Counted from the stretch's first letter, positions 14,268-22,788 are shown. The stretch is 36,681 nt of DNA from an uncultured Fimbriimonas sp. (GCA_945952345.1 CAMFIS010000014.1:1-36681); one strand, 5' to 3'. Notes: generated by a model from the sequence alone, not told the origin. Translations and numbers: made by a program.

Positions 14268-15317
14268 CTAAGAGTTCGCCAGCCGACCCAACTCGATAGG
14301 CGTTTGCGCCTTCGCCGGCTTCACGTCCTCGTCGTCGTATCTCTCTTTCGCTTCACGGAAGTACGGCACCAAGTCGATACGCCCGCTCTTATGAACCTCG
14401 ATCACGGCAAAGCCAAACGTCTTGCCATCCTTCGGCTCCCACGTCTTCTCGAGAGGCGAGCCACCATTCCCGGCGATCACCTGCCAAACGCGGGCGTGGT
14501 TAATTCGGCTCACATCCCAAGCGTGAACGTGGGCGCATAGATAGCCAACCACGTTCGGATTCGACTCCATCGCCTTCATCAGAGCCGTGCCCGACTCAGC
14601 CTCGATGGGAGCGTCGCCCTTGGCGTTGTCACCATCCACGACGTTTCTGTGGCCCAACAAGAAGATCGTTTGACCACGTTTAGATGCCGCCTCGATGTCC
14701 GCCTTCGCCCACGCGGCGGGAACAAACCCGATGCGGTCATCGGTCGACACACGTGTATCGGTGTTCAGGCAGATAAAGTGCAGCTTGCCTGCATCGAACG
14801 AGAAGTTCAGCAGCGACTGGTCGTCGGTCACGTGGTCGGGACCACCCGGCTTGGGACCATTACCCACCGCAGGCGGCAAGTGATTGGTGCGAATCCAGTC
14901 GTTCCAAACCTCGGTAGTGTAAGGACTTGCAACCTTGTTGTCGTCCACCTTTCGATTCATCTCGTGATTCCCGGAGAGCGGAACCATCGTGATCTTGCCA
15001 TTCAGAGGCGACTTCTTATACTCATCCAGCCATGCGTCGAGCTGCTTGCGAACCTCTTCTCCCTTGTCGTCTTTATAACCAAGAACGAGATCACCGGTCA
15101 TGAACAGCGCCTTCGGCATCGGCGAGATGTTCGAAATATCCTTGAAGCTCTGATGAAGCTGAGGCAGGTTCGCCGAACTCGGATTCTTCTTCTTGTGCCA
15201 GTCGGCTTTGTCCACTCGGTTACAGCCAAAGAAGGCGAACGAGTAAGTGACCGGATCTTGCTGAAGAGTCGGAAGAGAAGCGGCGAGGAAGGACAGGAGA
15301 CCGACCATGACTTTCAT
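14268..15317 (-). CDS. Secreted calcineurin-like metallophosphoesterase
   Basis: A 349-residue protein with an N-terminal hydrophobic segment (MKVMVGLLSFLAASLPTLQQ) that looks like a signal peptide. Metallophosphoesterase motifs follow in the right order: G75-D76 in FMTGDLVLG, G116-N-H-E119, G222-H223-R-N and H263-V-H265. The usual first motif, D-x-H, is not evident; the corresponding strand reads F-F-G-C-N-R. Such enzymes hydrolyse phosphomonoesters or diesters with a two-metal centre. Exported members often act on nucleotides, phospholipids or phosphate-containing substrates outside the cytoplasm. An alternative start three codons in is possible. CATAAT lies 15 bases upstream of the ATG as a possible -10 box. 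It is divergent from the AraC-type regulator, 63 bp away, which might control it. Confidence 0.85.
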   Translation of the reverse strand: MKVMVGLLSFLAASLPTLQQDPVTYSFAFFGCNRVDKADWHKKKNPSSANLPQLHQSFKDISNISPMPKALFMTGDLVLGYKDDKGEEVRKQLDAWLDEYKKSPLNGKITMVPLSGNHEMNRKVDDNKVASPYTTEVWNDWIRTNHLPPAVGNGPKPGGPDHVTDDQSLLNFSFDAGKLHFICLNTDTRVSTDDRIGFVPAAWAKADIEAASKRGQTIFLLGHRNVVDGDNAKGDAPIEAESGTALMKAMESNPNVVGYLCAHVHAWDVSRINHARVWQVIAGNGGSPLEKTWEPKDGKTFGFAVIEVHKSGRIDLVPYFREAKERYDDEDVKPAKAQTPIELGRLANS

Positions 15318-15365
15318 GAAGTTTGGGGGCAGATTATGAAGGAATTGTTAAGACGCCTAGACGTG

Positions 15366-15381
15366 TAGAATGAGCATAAGG
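15366..15381 (+). promoter_or_regulatory. -10 box TAGAAT nine bases before a GTG start
   Basis: TAGAAT at 15366-15371 precedes GTG 15381 by nine bases. A TTGTTA lies 15 bases upstream of it as a possible -35 box. The spacer is shared with the divergent phosphoesterase gene. Confidence 0.45.
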
Positions 15382-15998
15382 TGCAGGTCTTCGAGTCGAT
15401 CCATTGTGGACAAACCGTCGACAGTTACGTGCGCGAAGGCACGCGCATCACCGAGACGACGCATGCGGCGGGATCGCATCTTTCGATGCACGCCCACACC
15501 CACCCTCACCTGGCGATTCTGAAGGAAGGCGCCTACTTCGAGCGCACTGCCAATGACGCTTTCCTGCGGCTGCCGGGAGACGAGGTGTACTATCCTGCGC
15601 TCTTCGTTCACGAGAACATCTTCGGGCGTGTGCCCGCCCGATGCGTGAACATCGAAGAGCCTCCAGCCAAGGAACAGCGAACGAAAACTCCGTTGTTCGA
15701 GGCGATAGAATCCTGCATCGATAACGGTCTCGTGACCCTGTCCACCATCGCCAAACAAGTTGGCAAACACCCGGTTTACGTTGCAAGGGTGTTCCGCGCT
15801 ACTACCGGACTCTCCATCGGGGATCACCTTAGGAACGAGAGACTAAGAAGAGCTAGCCAATTGCTGATTTGCTCGGACGAAACCTTAGGGGGAATCGCGC
15901 TTGATTCGGGCTACTACGACCAGAGCCATCTGACCCATGAATTCGCCCGTTACGCGGGCTTTTCGCCGGGTGAACTGCGTCGCCTGGCCGACCGATAG
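15381..15998 (+). CDS. AraC family transcriptional regulator with cupin-type sensor
   Basis: A 205-residue DNA-binding protein. Residues 1-95 form a small cupin-like sensor (note H-L-S-M-H-A-H-T-H-P-H, a His cluster that could bind metal or ligand). Residues about 105-203 form the double helix-turn-helix AraC domain: LSTIAKQVGKHPVYVARVFR, then the characteristic GGIALDSGYYDQSHLTHEF and the closing 'GFSPGELRR'. The GTG start follows a -10 box without Shine-Dalgarno. It is shorter than canonical AraC proteins (about 280-300) but normal for the cupin-fused small type. Likely targets are itself or the divergent phosphoesterase; the M1-like peptidase starts 48 bp downstream. Confidence 0.9.
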   Translation: MQVFESIHCGQTVDSYVREGTRITETTHAAGSHLSMHAHTHPHLAILKEGAYFERTANDAFLRLPGDEVYYPALFVHENIFGRVPARCVNIEEPPAKEQRTKTPLFEAIESCIDNGLVTLSTIAKQVGKHPVYVARVFRATTGLSIGDHLRNERLRRASQLLICSDETLGGIALDSGYYDQSHLTHEFARYAGFSPGELRRLADR

Positions 15999-16046
15999 TT
16001 TCAATCGTACAAGACAAAGACCGACCCACACGACCATGCTGGAACC

Positions 16047-17990
16047 ATGATCTCGCTTCTCCTCGGCACGGCAACCACGGTGCCTCACATCAACCTCTCG
16101 TGTGATCTCGATCCGGCCAAATCGAGCATGCACATCTCGTGTCGAATCCAGGTTCCGGATTCATTTCTGAAAACTCAAACGCTCAAGTTTCAACTTGGTG
16201 ATGCCATGTCGATGCCCAAGGTCATCGCCTGTGGTAAGAACATCGACAACGAAGTGCCTGTGACGAAAGGCACCCTCGATGGACACGAGCAATGGTATTC
16301 GGTTCCCACCAACGGCTGTAAAGAGTTCAAGTTCGAATACTCCAGCGAAAAGCCGCAGGGGAATGTTTACATGCTTGATCCCCGCGAATGTTTCTGCGGC
16401 GGATACAACACCCTTTGGTATCCGGTCTTTGGCGATTCGCGGCGGATGCTCGGCAACCTGAGCTTCTCCGGGCCCATGGATTTCATCGTCAAGGCCACTG
16501 GCGCCGACTTCGGATATACCAAACAAGGACAGCAAAAGATATCGGCTTTCACAGTGCAGAATCCGTCGGTGCTCACCTTCGCCGCCGCCCCATTCCACGT
16601 CACCCGTCTGCCGGGCAAAGTGCCGGTCACCGTGTTCATGCTCTCCGACCGCAAGGACAATGAGCGATTCGCCAAGGGATGTGCGGAGAACCTGGCCGTG
16701 CTAGAGAAAGAGTTTGGTCCGTATCCGTTTCCCGACTTCTCAATCATCGAGACCCCCTCGCCCGACTCCTCGCAGCTCGGGTTCACCGGCGCATCGTTCG
16801 AAGGCTTCATGTTTGGCGACACCAACAGCATCGATGCCGGATTTAACCGAGCGTACTTCGGCCACGAAATGAGCCACCAATGGTGGGGCAACCTGGTTCA
16901 AAGCGAAGGCGACAAAGGCGACTTCGCCCTTAGCGAGGCCTTGGCGCAGTACGGCTCGCTCCAAACCGTTCGCGAACTCGAAGGCGTGGAACTGGCCAAG
17001 CAGTACCGAATCAACGGTTACCCGGGCTACAGCGATTGGCAATGCTTTTCGGGCGTGATGGCCTTCGGGGTTACCAAACGCGACCATCCGCTTTCTGCCG
17101 TCGGCGGTGAGTTCGCCAATTTGCACCATCTCCTCGCCAATAGCAAAGGCTTCCTGGCATGGGAAACCTTGGCCCAAACCATGGGGCACGATGCGTTTCG
17201 ACGGGCTCTCAAGGGAGTGACGAAGCGCTATGGATGGGGTGCGATTTCGTGGGATCGGTTCTGGGAAGATCTTCAGTTAAACACGAAAGTCGATCTCAAG
17301 ACCTTCCGCCAAGAATGGTTTGAACGCCCGGGCATTCCGACGGTATGGACCAGATTCAGCCAGTCCAATGGAAAGGTAACAATCGACCTTCACCAAAAGG
17401 CGCCAACGTTCCATATGCATCTGCCGCTTGTGGTCACCACGCGTGATGGAAACACGAAAACTCAGTGGGTGGATTTCAATCAGGAATCGCAAACGATCGT
17501 CATCGACGAGTCTCGCCCGGTGCTCAGTGCCGCCCTCGACCCCGATCACGAAACTCTCCACTCGACTCCCGAGATGGACGAGTATTGGCAGGCAAATCGC
17601 GTCTATGCCGAGGTCGATCTGTTCCAAGCCATGCTCGGCAAGCGAGCCACCGCGAACGGATTGTTAGAAGATGAACTCAAAAACTTGCCCAGCCCCGACA
17701 AAGCCGGTACTGAGTTTCTACTTCGGTTCACGTTGTCGGGCAACCTTCGAGTGCAAGGCAAACTGAAAGAGGCAAAGGAACAATTACAAATGGCGCTCGC
17801 CTGCCCGGTGCGCAAGGCCGAGTTTGTTCCGTTGGCGTTTCTCCGGCTGGCGGTCATCGCCCAAACCGAAAAGGATTATCCAATGGCCAAACTGTATGTG
17901 GACTCCATGGTCGCAGCGGAATCGCAACTCAAGTTCCCCAGCGGAGCCATCGAACGAGCCAAAGTCTTTTTCCCGAACTTGCAGTTCTAG
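16047..17990 (+). CDS. M1 family (gluzincin) metallopeptidase-like protein
   Basis: A 647-residue protein with the M1 zinc site: H273-E274-M-S-H277 followed by Q-W-W-G-N-L-V and a downstream glutamate in S-E297-A-L-A-Q-Y. Histidines 273 and 277 and Glu297 would bind zinc, with Glu274 as catalytic base. The spacing between His277 and Glu297 is 19 residues rather than the usual 18, and the canonical N-E-G-F is replaced by S-E-A-L. An exopeptidase G-x-M-E-N motif is not obvious; 'GFTGASFEGF' is at the equivalent place. So it is a divergent M1 member, closer to the short bacterial types than to PepN. Residues about 540-645 look helical and TPR-like. The N-terminus might be a short signal peptide, but this is unclear. 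No Shine-Dalgarno sequence or good -10 was found. Confidence 0.8.
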   Translation: MISLLLGTATTVPHINLSCDLDPAKSSMHISCRIQVPDSFLKTQTLKFQLGDAMSMPKVIACGKNIDNEVPVTKGTLDGHEQWYSVPTNGCKEFKFEYSSEKPQGNVYMLDPRECFCGGYNTLWYPVFGDSRRMLGNLSFSGPMDFIVKATGADFGYTKQGQQKISAFTVQNPSVLTFAAAPFHVTRLPGKVPVTVFMLSDRKDNERFAKGCAENLAVLEKEFGPYPFPDFSIIETPSPDSSQLGFTGASFEGFMFGDTNSIDAGFNRAYFGHEMSHQWWGNLVQSEGDKGDFALSEALAQYGSLQTVRELEGVELAKQYRINGYPGYSDWQCFSGVMAFGVTKRDHPLSAVGGEFANLHHLLANSKGFLAWETLAQTMGHDAFRRALKGVTKRYGWGAISWDRFWEDLQLNTKVDLKTFRQEWFERPGIPTVWTRFSQSNGKVTIDLHQKAPTFHMHLPLVVTTRDGNTKTQWVDFNQESQTIVIDESRPVLSAALDPDHETLHSTPEMDEYWQANRVYAEVDLFQAMLGKRATANGLLEDELKNLPSPDKAGTEFLLRFTLSGNLRVQGKLKEAKEQLQMALACPVRKAEFVPLAFLRLAVIAQTEKDYPMAKLYVDSMVAAESQLKFPSGAIERAKVFFPNLQF

Positions 17991-18000
17991 CCGCTTGCGT

Positions 18001-18012
18001 CACAATACGGTA
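18001..18012 (+). promoter_or_regulatory. -10-like CACAAT five bases before the GNAT start
   Basis: CACAAT at 18001-18006 ends five bases before ATG 18012. TTGCAG inside the 3' end of the preceding gene lies about 19 bases upstream of it as a possible -35 box. No Shine-Dalgarno. Confidence 0.4.
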
Positions 18013-18524
18013 TGGACATCCGAGTCATGACCGCGGACGACGCGCAGGCGTACCAGACCTTGCGAAAGGAAATGCTGGTGGCCGAGCCGCTCGCGTTCGG
18101 CCAAGACTCGGAGACCTTCGCCAAAAAGACTGTCGACGAGATTCGCGATCAGCTCACGCGAAAGCCCAACGCCGGATTCACCGTCGGCGCGTGGGACGGC
18201 GACGAGTTGGTTGGCACTGTCGCACTCTATCGACCGACCGAGATCAAGTTCTGCCACGGCGCGTTCTTGGTCGCCATGTACGTGACGAAGCGGGTTCAAG
18301 GCCTGGGAATCGGTCGACGATTGGTCGAAGCTCTGCTTGAGGAAAGCAAGAACCTGGAGGGCCTGGAGAAGATTTCGCTCACCGTCTCGACCTGCCAAGA
18401 ATCGGCGGTGCGCTTATATGTCGCATGTGGGTTCGAACAGTGGGGCCACGAGCCGCGGGCATTGCACCACGAGGGAACCTACACCGACTTCGCTCACATG
18501 AGTTATTGGCTCGACAAGAAATAG
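18012..18524 (+). CDS. GNAT family N-acetyltransferase
   Basis: A 170-residue acetyltransferase that would transfer an acetyl group from acetyl-CoA to an amine. The acetyl-CoA pyrophosphate loop is Q96-G-L-G-I-G101 (with R-R-L after it), preceded by the strand L-V-A-M-Y-V. The C-terminal strand 'VRLYVACGFEQWG' is typical of motif B. The substrate could be a protein N-terminus, amino acid, antibiotic or polyamine; nothing here decides. The gene lies 21 bp after the M1-like gene. Confidence 0.9.
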   Translation: MDIRVMTADDAQAYQTLRKEMLVAEPLAFGQDSETFAKKTVDEIRDQLTRKPNAGFTVGAWDGDELVGTVALYRPTEIKFCHGAFLVAMYVTKRVQGLGIGRRLVEALLEESKNLEGLEKISLTVSTCQESAVRLYVACGFEQWGHEPRALHHEGTYTDFAHMSYWLDKK

Positions 18525-18555
18525 TCGCAACCAAACCTCCTGCTCGATCCGTGGA

Positions 18556-18568
18556 TAAAATGTGATCG
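18556..18568 (+). promoter_or_regulatory. -10 box TAAAAT next to GTG start codons
   Basis: TAAAAT at 18556-18561 directly abuts one in-frame GTG (18562) and lies six bases before another (18568). If transcription starts six to seven bases after the -10, GTG 18568 is the leaderless start. Confidence 0.45.
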
Positions 18569-19377
18569 TGTCCAAGATGCCCAACAGCTTAATAAGGTTC
18601 GAGGCATTCTTGCGCGAGGCCGAAAATCGCGCGACCAAGGTTTACAGGTTCAATCCCAATGGCGTCCTTCGAGTCATCGCTTTCCTTGCCGCCGCGGTCC
18701 TCTTGGGCCGATTCGCGATCGACCCCCACACTCCGGTTCGCATTGTCGGAATTCTCTTTCTGGCCGGTTGGATATCCGGCGGAATCTTTCGCCGACTAGA
18801 GTCTGGCCGAAAGGTCCGCCTCTCTCGCCGCGATCCGCTCCACCTCACCTATCTCAAGCACATCGAGGAACTCAAGAAATTCATGGAGAATCGGAGCCTG
18901 GCCGAGCGGATGCATCCCGCCGTCGCTCGCCGACTCGAAGGTGTGGCCGACTCTTTCTTCCGCATCAAAACTTGGCTCAAAACTCCGTCCTCAAAGAATG
19001 TTCTCGGCTCTCAGCTCCACGCCGATGTCGTGCAAGCTACTGACCGAGCGATGCGCGAAGTCCTGTTCTCAATCCACGGTTCATACCGACCGAAGGGAAT
19101 GGAGAAGAAGGCGTGGCAAAAGATGGTCGACTCTGACCCGGAAGCGATCGAAGTGTGCAACAGCCTCGCCAAGGTAAACGGCCTATTAGAGCAGCTCACC
19201 GACATCATGAAGAAAGTCGAATCGTTCGGCGCAACGATCACGCTCACTGACCAACTCCGCGCGATCTCAGACGCGATCGAGGAGATGGAGCAGACCACGT
19301 ACGCAACAATAAAGAGCCTGCCAGCGCCAACGACTGTAGTTAGGGACCGTGAGGAACTACTCGAACTTCAAGACTAG
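18562..19377 (+). CDS. Unknown protein with two membrane segments and helical cytoplasmic domain
   Basis: Up to 271 residues. Residues about 33-50 and 59-75 are hydrophobic and separated by a few polar residues, forming a helical hairpin in the membrane. The remaining 190 residues are hydrophilic, rich in Lys, Glu and Arg, and probably helical with coiled-coil character (for example LKHIEELKKFMENRSLAERM and LTDQLRAISDAIEEMEQT). I do not recognise the family. In-frame starts are GTG 18562, GTG 18568 and ATG 18577; the -10 box position favours 18568. The 3' end overlaps the convergent minus-strand gene by 21 bp. Confidence 0.7.
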   Translation: MIVSKMPNSLIRFEAFLREAENRATKVYRFNPNGVLRVIAFLAAAVLLGRFAIDPHTPVRIVGILFLAGWISGGIFRRLESGRKVRLSRRDPLHLTYLKHIEELKKFMENRSLAERMHPAVARRLEGVADSFFRIKTWLKTPSSKNVLGSQLHADVVQATDRAMREVLFSIHGSYRPKGMEKKAWQKMVDSDPEAIEVCNSLAKVNGLLEQLTDIMKKVESFGATITLTDQLRAISDAIEEMEQTTYATIKSLPAPTTVVRDREELLELQD

Positions 19378-20016
19378 CTTCGGACGAACCGTTTCGTCCT
19401 TGTTGTCTCGCGAAAAAACCTTATACACCGCTGCGCGCCCCAGTTCACCCGGATTGATTCGGCTTGTCAGCGCAAAGTGCAACGGCTTCTTGTCCTTCAG
19501 CGCCGCCTCGAAATCAGCCTTGAACTTGGAATCCTTGCCCAGCAGGTCGATATCGAAATGCCACGAAACTTCGCCCTTGTCGTCCTTCGCCGAAAGCGGC
19601 ACGCCGGTTCCGTAAATTACCGTCGCCGAGGGGAACACCTTCGCGCTCAACTCGTAAGTCCAATCTTTCTCGGTGAACCCAGCGCTCAGCGGTCGAACCT
19701 CGAGCGGATACGCCTTGGGTTCGGGAAGGGCATCCATCGCATTCGCGGCGGTGAGGTATAACGATGCTCCGACCAATTTTTTGTCCGTAGCAACATTGGT
19801 CAGGCTCACGCGGAGAAATCCGTAACTGAATTCTTCGGCATCGGTCGGACTAGCCGCCACTGCTTTGCCCTCGACTCCCCAAATTCGCAATGCTGAATCG
19901 CTGGCCGGTTCGCCCGCGTGTGGATACACCCACACGTCCTGATCGACTGGAACCGTCACGGTATCGGCGAGGCGGGGTTGGGCAAGCAGGAAGGCGACGG
20001 CTACTGCGGAAATCAT
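19357..20016 (-). CDS. Secreted DNRLRE/CBM96-like domain protein
   Basis: A 219-residue protein beginning MISAVAVAFLLAQPRLADTV, a probable signal peptide cut near residue 18. The mature part starts with 'TVPVDQDVWVYPHAGEP', continues with an F-S-Y-G-F-L-R-V strand, and ends 'AVYKVFSRDNKDETVRPKLVLKFE'. This pattern resembles the DNRLRE (CBM96-like) beta-sandwich domain found in exported carbohydrate-associated proteins, though the match is by eye. The frame is open much further upstream through mutS2, but the signal peptide and a TATGAT box six bases before this ATG fix the start. Its end overlaps the convergent gene by 21 bp. Confidence 0.7.
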   Translation of the reverse strand: MISAVAVAFLLAQPRLADTVTVPVDQDVWVYPHAGEPASDSALRIWGVEGKAVAASPTDAEEFSYGFLRVSLTNVATDKKLVGASLYLTAANAMDALPEPKAYPLEVRPLSAGFTEKDWTYELSAKVFPSATVIYGTGVPLSAKDDKGEVSWHFDIDLLGKDSKFKADFEAALKDKKPLHFALTSRINPGELGRAAVYKVFSRDNKDETVRPKLVLKFE

Positions 20017-20028
20017 AACTCTATCATA
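20017..20028 (-). promoter_or_regulatory. -10 box TATGAT six bases before the secreted protein start
   Basis: On the minus strand TATGAT (20023-20028) is followed by six bases and the ATG at 20014-20016. On the plus strand the overlapping bases read TATCAT (20022-20027), 16 bases before the mutS2 start, so the same site may serve both divergent genes. Confidence 0.5.
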
Positions 20029-20043
20029 CTTAACGAGTAGGAC

Positions 20044-22221
20044 ATGCGAGAGGTACGCGCGCTCCGAATACTGGACTTCCAGGCGATCCGAGATCGTCTC
20101 GTTTCGTGCTGCCAAACCGAGATGGGTCAGGACGTCGCCACGAGTGTCATGCCCGAATTCGACGAGGAAACTGTGTGGGTCCTCATCGACCAAACCCTCG
20201 AGGCATTCGACCTCCTCGGCAAGAACCCTCCGCCTTCGCTGACCGGTGTCTTCGACGTCCGAGGTCCGGTGAAGCTGGCGGCGAAGGGAAGCACCCTGCC
20301 CGGAGACACCCTCTATAAGATAGGATTTGCCCTGGCGGCGACGGCGTCGATGAAGTCGTACTTGGAAGCGACACCCACTCCATTGCTTTCTACTTATTCA
20401 GAACTCTTGACCACGGAGCCAAAGCTGGAAAGGGAACTTCTGTACAGCCTCGATGGAGATGGCGCGGTTCGAGACGAGGCCTCGCAAACCCTGGCGAGCC
20501 TTCGAATCCAGAAACGGGCGGCCCAGGCCAAGATCGTCGAGCGCATCCAGTCCTACACCACCGGCCGATATCGCGATTACCTGAGCGATCCCATCTACAC
20601 CGTTCGCGACGGACGCTACGTCATCCCCCTCAAGGCCGACCACAAAGGCAAGATCAAGGGCATCGTGCACGACACGAGCGCGACTGGGTCGACTGTGTTC
20701 CTCGAACCCGAAGACGTTCTGAACGCAGCCAACGCGGCCCGGCAGATCGAAGCCCAGGAAGCCGAAGAAGAAAAGCGGATCCTCAAGATGCTATCGCAAA
20801 AGGTTGGCTCGGTGGCGACGGGAATCGTCGAATCCGTCAACCAACTTGGCGAGCTTGACCTCATCATCGGTCGAGCGAGGCTCGCCTCCGAGATGAGAGC
20901 GGGCGTTCCCGAAAGGCTTCATGGCGCGAAGATCGTGATCAAGGGTGGACGCCACCCAAGCCTAAATCGTGAGAAGGCGGTGCCGCTGGATATCGAAGTC
21001 GCGGCGGGAGCGTCGGTCGTCATCACCGGGCCCAACACGGGTGGCAAGACCGTCGCGATCAAGACGGTTGGGCTCTTCGTTGCCATGCTCCAGTGCGGCA
21101 TGCTACCACCCGCTTACCACTGCCGGTTCGGCTGCTTCAGCCAAATCTGGGCCGACATCGGCGACGAGCAGAGCTTGGAGCAATCGCTGTCAACGTTCAG
21201 TGCCCACCTCAAGAACATCGCTTCCGCTCTCAATAACCTCAAACCCGGCGCACTCGTGCTGCTCGACGAAGCGGGAGCCGGCACCGACCCCGCCGAAGGC
21301 GCGGCCCTGGCGCGCGCATTTCTCCTCGAATTTCACGAAGGGGGCGCGGCCGTCCTCGCAAGCACCCATTACGGCGAACTCAAAGCGTTCGCCTTCTCCA
21401 ACGAAGGCTTCCGAAACGCCTCGATGGAGTTCGACTCGAAGTCGCTGATGCCGACCTACCGGCTCATCCTCGGCGCGGCCGGCGCCAGTCAGGCCCTCAA
21501 GATCGCCGAGCGATACGGAATCGATAAGAAGATCATCGCCAAGGCCGAAGAGAGTCTGGACGAGCAGCACAAGGATGTCGCCGAGATGCTGCAGAACCTG
21601 GAGAACGCTCAGAAGCAGGCGAGAGTCGCCCAAAGCGAAGCCGACCGACGCATCGCCGAACTGCGAGAACGCGAACAGCAAGCCGAACGCAAAATGCGCG
21701 ATGCCGAAGACGCCCGCAAGCGCGCAAACGAACGCGCCCATGACGCCATCGAAAGCACGCTAAGAGAAATCCGAATCCAGGCCGACGACATCATGGAGCG
21801 GATCAAGAAGCAAGGCGGCAGCCAAGAAGCGATTCAAAAGGCTAGACAAGATTTACGGGCCCTCGATGAACTTGGACGCGGAGTCTCGGGCAAATTCAAG
21901 AACCAAGACAAGCCGAAAGAAGCGACGGTGCAGCATCAATTCAAAAAGGGCGATATCGTGCAAGTGCTGGGAATGCAGCAAAACGGAACCCTTTTGGAAG
22001 ATGGCGTCGGACGAGACGTGATGGTCCAGCTTGGGGCGATCAAGATGAAGATCGATGTCCGAAAGCTCTTGCCGACGAACCTCAAGCCAACGCCCGCACG
22101 ATCGAACCGCCACCAAGTTGGACTCGCTAAAACCCTTGGGGCCAAGACTGAAATCACGCTGCGAAACAAGCGGAAGAAGCCCTGCAGGAACTTGAGCGGT
22201 TCATCGACGACGCAATCCTAG
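20044..22221 (+). CDS. mutS2: Endonuclease MutS2, frameshifted before the Smr domain
   Basis: MutS2 binds branched DNA or collided ribosomes with an ABC-type ATPase and usually cuts with a C-terminal Smr domain. The Walker A motif G329-P-N-T-G-G-K-T336, the Walker B L-L-D408-E409 followed by A-G-A-G-T-D-P, and the long coiled coil after residue about 500 (QKQARVAQSEADRRIAEL) are intact. The KOW-like domain near residues 640-680 is also present. Then, after T-E-I-T-L-R at about residue 704, the frame goes wrong: it reads 21 more codons of unrelated sequence and stops at 22221, while the Smr domain continues in the -1 frame to 22379. The product as written has 725 residues and no Smr. This is either a real truncation or a sequence error. 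Confidence 0.9.
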   Translation: MREVRALRILDFQAIRDRLVSCCQTEMGQDVATSVMPEFDEETVWVLIDQTLEAFDLLGKNPPPSLTGVFDVRGPVKLAAKGSTLPGDTLYKIGFALAATASMKSYLEATPTPLLSTYSELLTTEPKLERELLYSLDGDGAVRDEASQTLASLRIQKRAAQAKIVERIQSYTTGRYRDYLSDPIYTVRDGRYVIPLKADHKGKIKGIVHDTSATGSTVFLEPEDVLNAANAARQIEAQEAEEEKRILKMLSQKVGSVATGIVESVNQLGELDLIIGRARLASEMRAGVPERLHGAKIVIKGGRHPSLNREKAVPLDIEVAAGASVVITGPNTGGKTVAIKTVGLFVAMLQCGMLPPAYHCRFGCFSQIWADIGDEQSLEQSLSTFSAHLKNIASALNNLKPGALVLLDEAGAGTDPAEGAALARAFLLEFHEGGAAVLASTHYGELKAFAFSNEGFRNASMEFDSKSLMPTYRLILGAAGASQALKIAERYGIDKKIIAKAEESLDEQHKDVAEMLQNLENAQKQARVAQSEADRRIAELREREQQAERKMRDAEDARKRANERAHDAIESTLREIRIQADDIMERIKKQGGSQEAIQKARQDLRALDELGRGVSGKFKNQDKPKEATVQHQFKKGDIVQVLGMQQNGTLLEDGVGRDVMVQLGAIKMKIDVRKLLPTNLKPTPARSNRHQVGLAKTLGAKTEITLRNKRKKPCRNLSGSSTTQS

Positions 22222-22379
22222 GAAACGTTCCTTGGGTTCGCGTCGTGCATGGAAAGGGCGAAGGTATTCTCCGCCAAATTACCCAGGAGTATCTTCGCAA
22301 ACATAAGGATGTGAAGTTGGTCCGGGATGGAGACGCCACCGAAGGCGGTCAAGGAGTCACGATTGTCACCTTTAAGTAA
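22152..22379 (+). pseudogene. mutS2: Smr domain of mutS2, out of frame
   Basis: In the -1 frame relative to mutS2 this stretch encodes Q-A-E-E-A-L-Q-E-L-E-R-F, then V-V-H-G-K-G-E-G-I-L-R (the Smr signature H-G-x-G-x-G-x-L-R) and a closing G-G-Q-G-V-T-I-V-T-F-K-stop. This is a complete Smr nuclease domain. It has no start codon or Shine-Dalgarno of its own. The -1 frame is closed by a TGA at 22149-22151, so the shift must lie between 22152 and about 22170. Confidence 0.85.
22351..22365 (+). promoter_or_regulatory. Shine-Dalgarno AAGGAG that fixes a TTG start for cdd
   Basis: AAGGAG at 22351-22356 sits six bases before TTG 22363. This favours TTG over the in-frame ATG at 22327, which lacks any Shine-Dalgarno sequence. 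Confidence 0.65.
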
Positions 22380-22788
22380 CGAGGAAGCGACCAACCTGTT
22401 AGCAAGTGCGAAAGAAGCCCGTGAGAAGGCGTACGCACCTTACAGTATGTATAAAGTTGGTTCGGCAATCCTATCCAAATCGGGAAACATTTACGAAGGA
22501 GCGAACATCGAAAACGCTTCGTACGGTGCCACGATTTGCGCCGAAAGGGTTGCGCTCGGCAACATGATCATGGGCGGAGACACCGAGATTCGGGCCGTGG
22601 CGGTGTTCACCGAAGACGCAGGATTTCCGTGTGGAATCTGCATTCAAGCCCTAAACGAGTTCGCTCCGGACATAAAATCCTGCCAAATTGTCGTACCATC
22701 TAAAGGCGGATTTACGGTCCGGACTTTGGATGAATTGGCTCCATACCTTTGGCGGAGCGAGTTGGTTAAGAAAGCAAAAGGAAAATGA
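22363..22788 (+). CDS. cdd: Cytidine deaminase
   Basis: A 141-residue cytoplasmic enzyme that deaminates cytidine and deoxycytidine to uridine and deoxyuridine in pyrimidine salvage. The zinc and catalytic residues are visible: Cys59-A-Glu61 in T-I-C-A-E-R-V-A and P-Cys90-G-I-Cys93. The early 'AREKAYAPYSMYKVG' segment is characteristic of the homotetrameric type. The TTG start has a well-placed Shine-Dalgarno and gives the usual length; the ATG at 22327 would add twelve residues of no homology. The start lies 17 bases inside the end of the Smr reading frame, and the stop overlaps the next gene (ATGA), so mutS2-cdd-lipoprotein form one unit. Confidence 0.94.
   Translation: MSPLSNEEATNLLASAKEAREKAYAPYSMYKVGSAILSKSGNIYEGANIENASYGATICAERVALGNMIMGGDTEIRAVAVFTEDAGFPCGICIQALNEFAPDIKSCQIVVPSKGGFTVRTLDELAPYLWRSELVKKAKGK

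Noticed and set aside
16036-16050. Four-codon open frame ATG CTG GAA CCA TGA overlapping the start of the M1-like peptidase
   Set aside because: Too short to evaluate, no Shine-Dalgarno sequence, and no codon bias or amino-acid pattern suggesting attenuation.
22152-22175. Programmed -1 ribosomal frameshift joining MutS2 to its Smr domain
   Set aside because: No X-XXY-YYZ slippery heptamer in the only permitted interval (the nearest string, A-AAC-AAG, does not fit) and no reported precedent that I know of; a sequence error or mutation is simpler.
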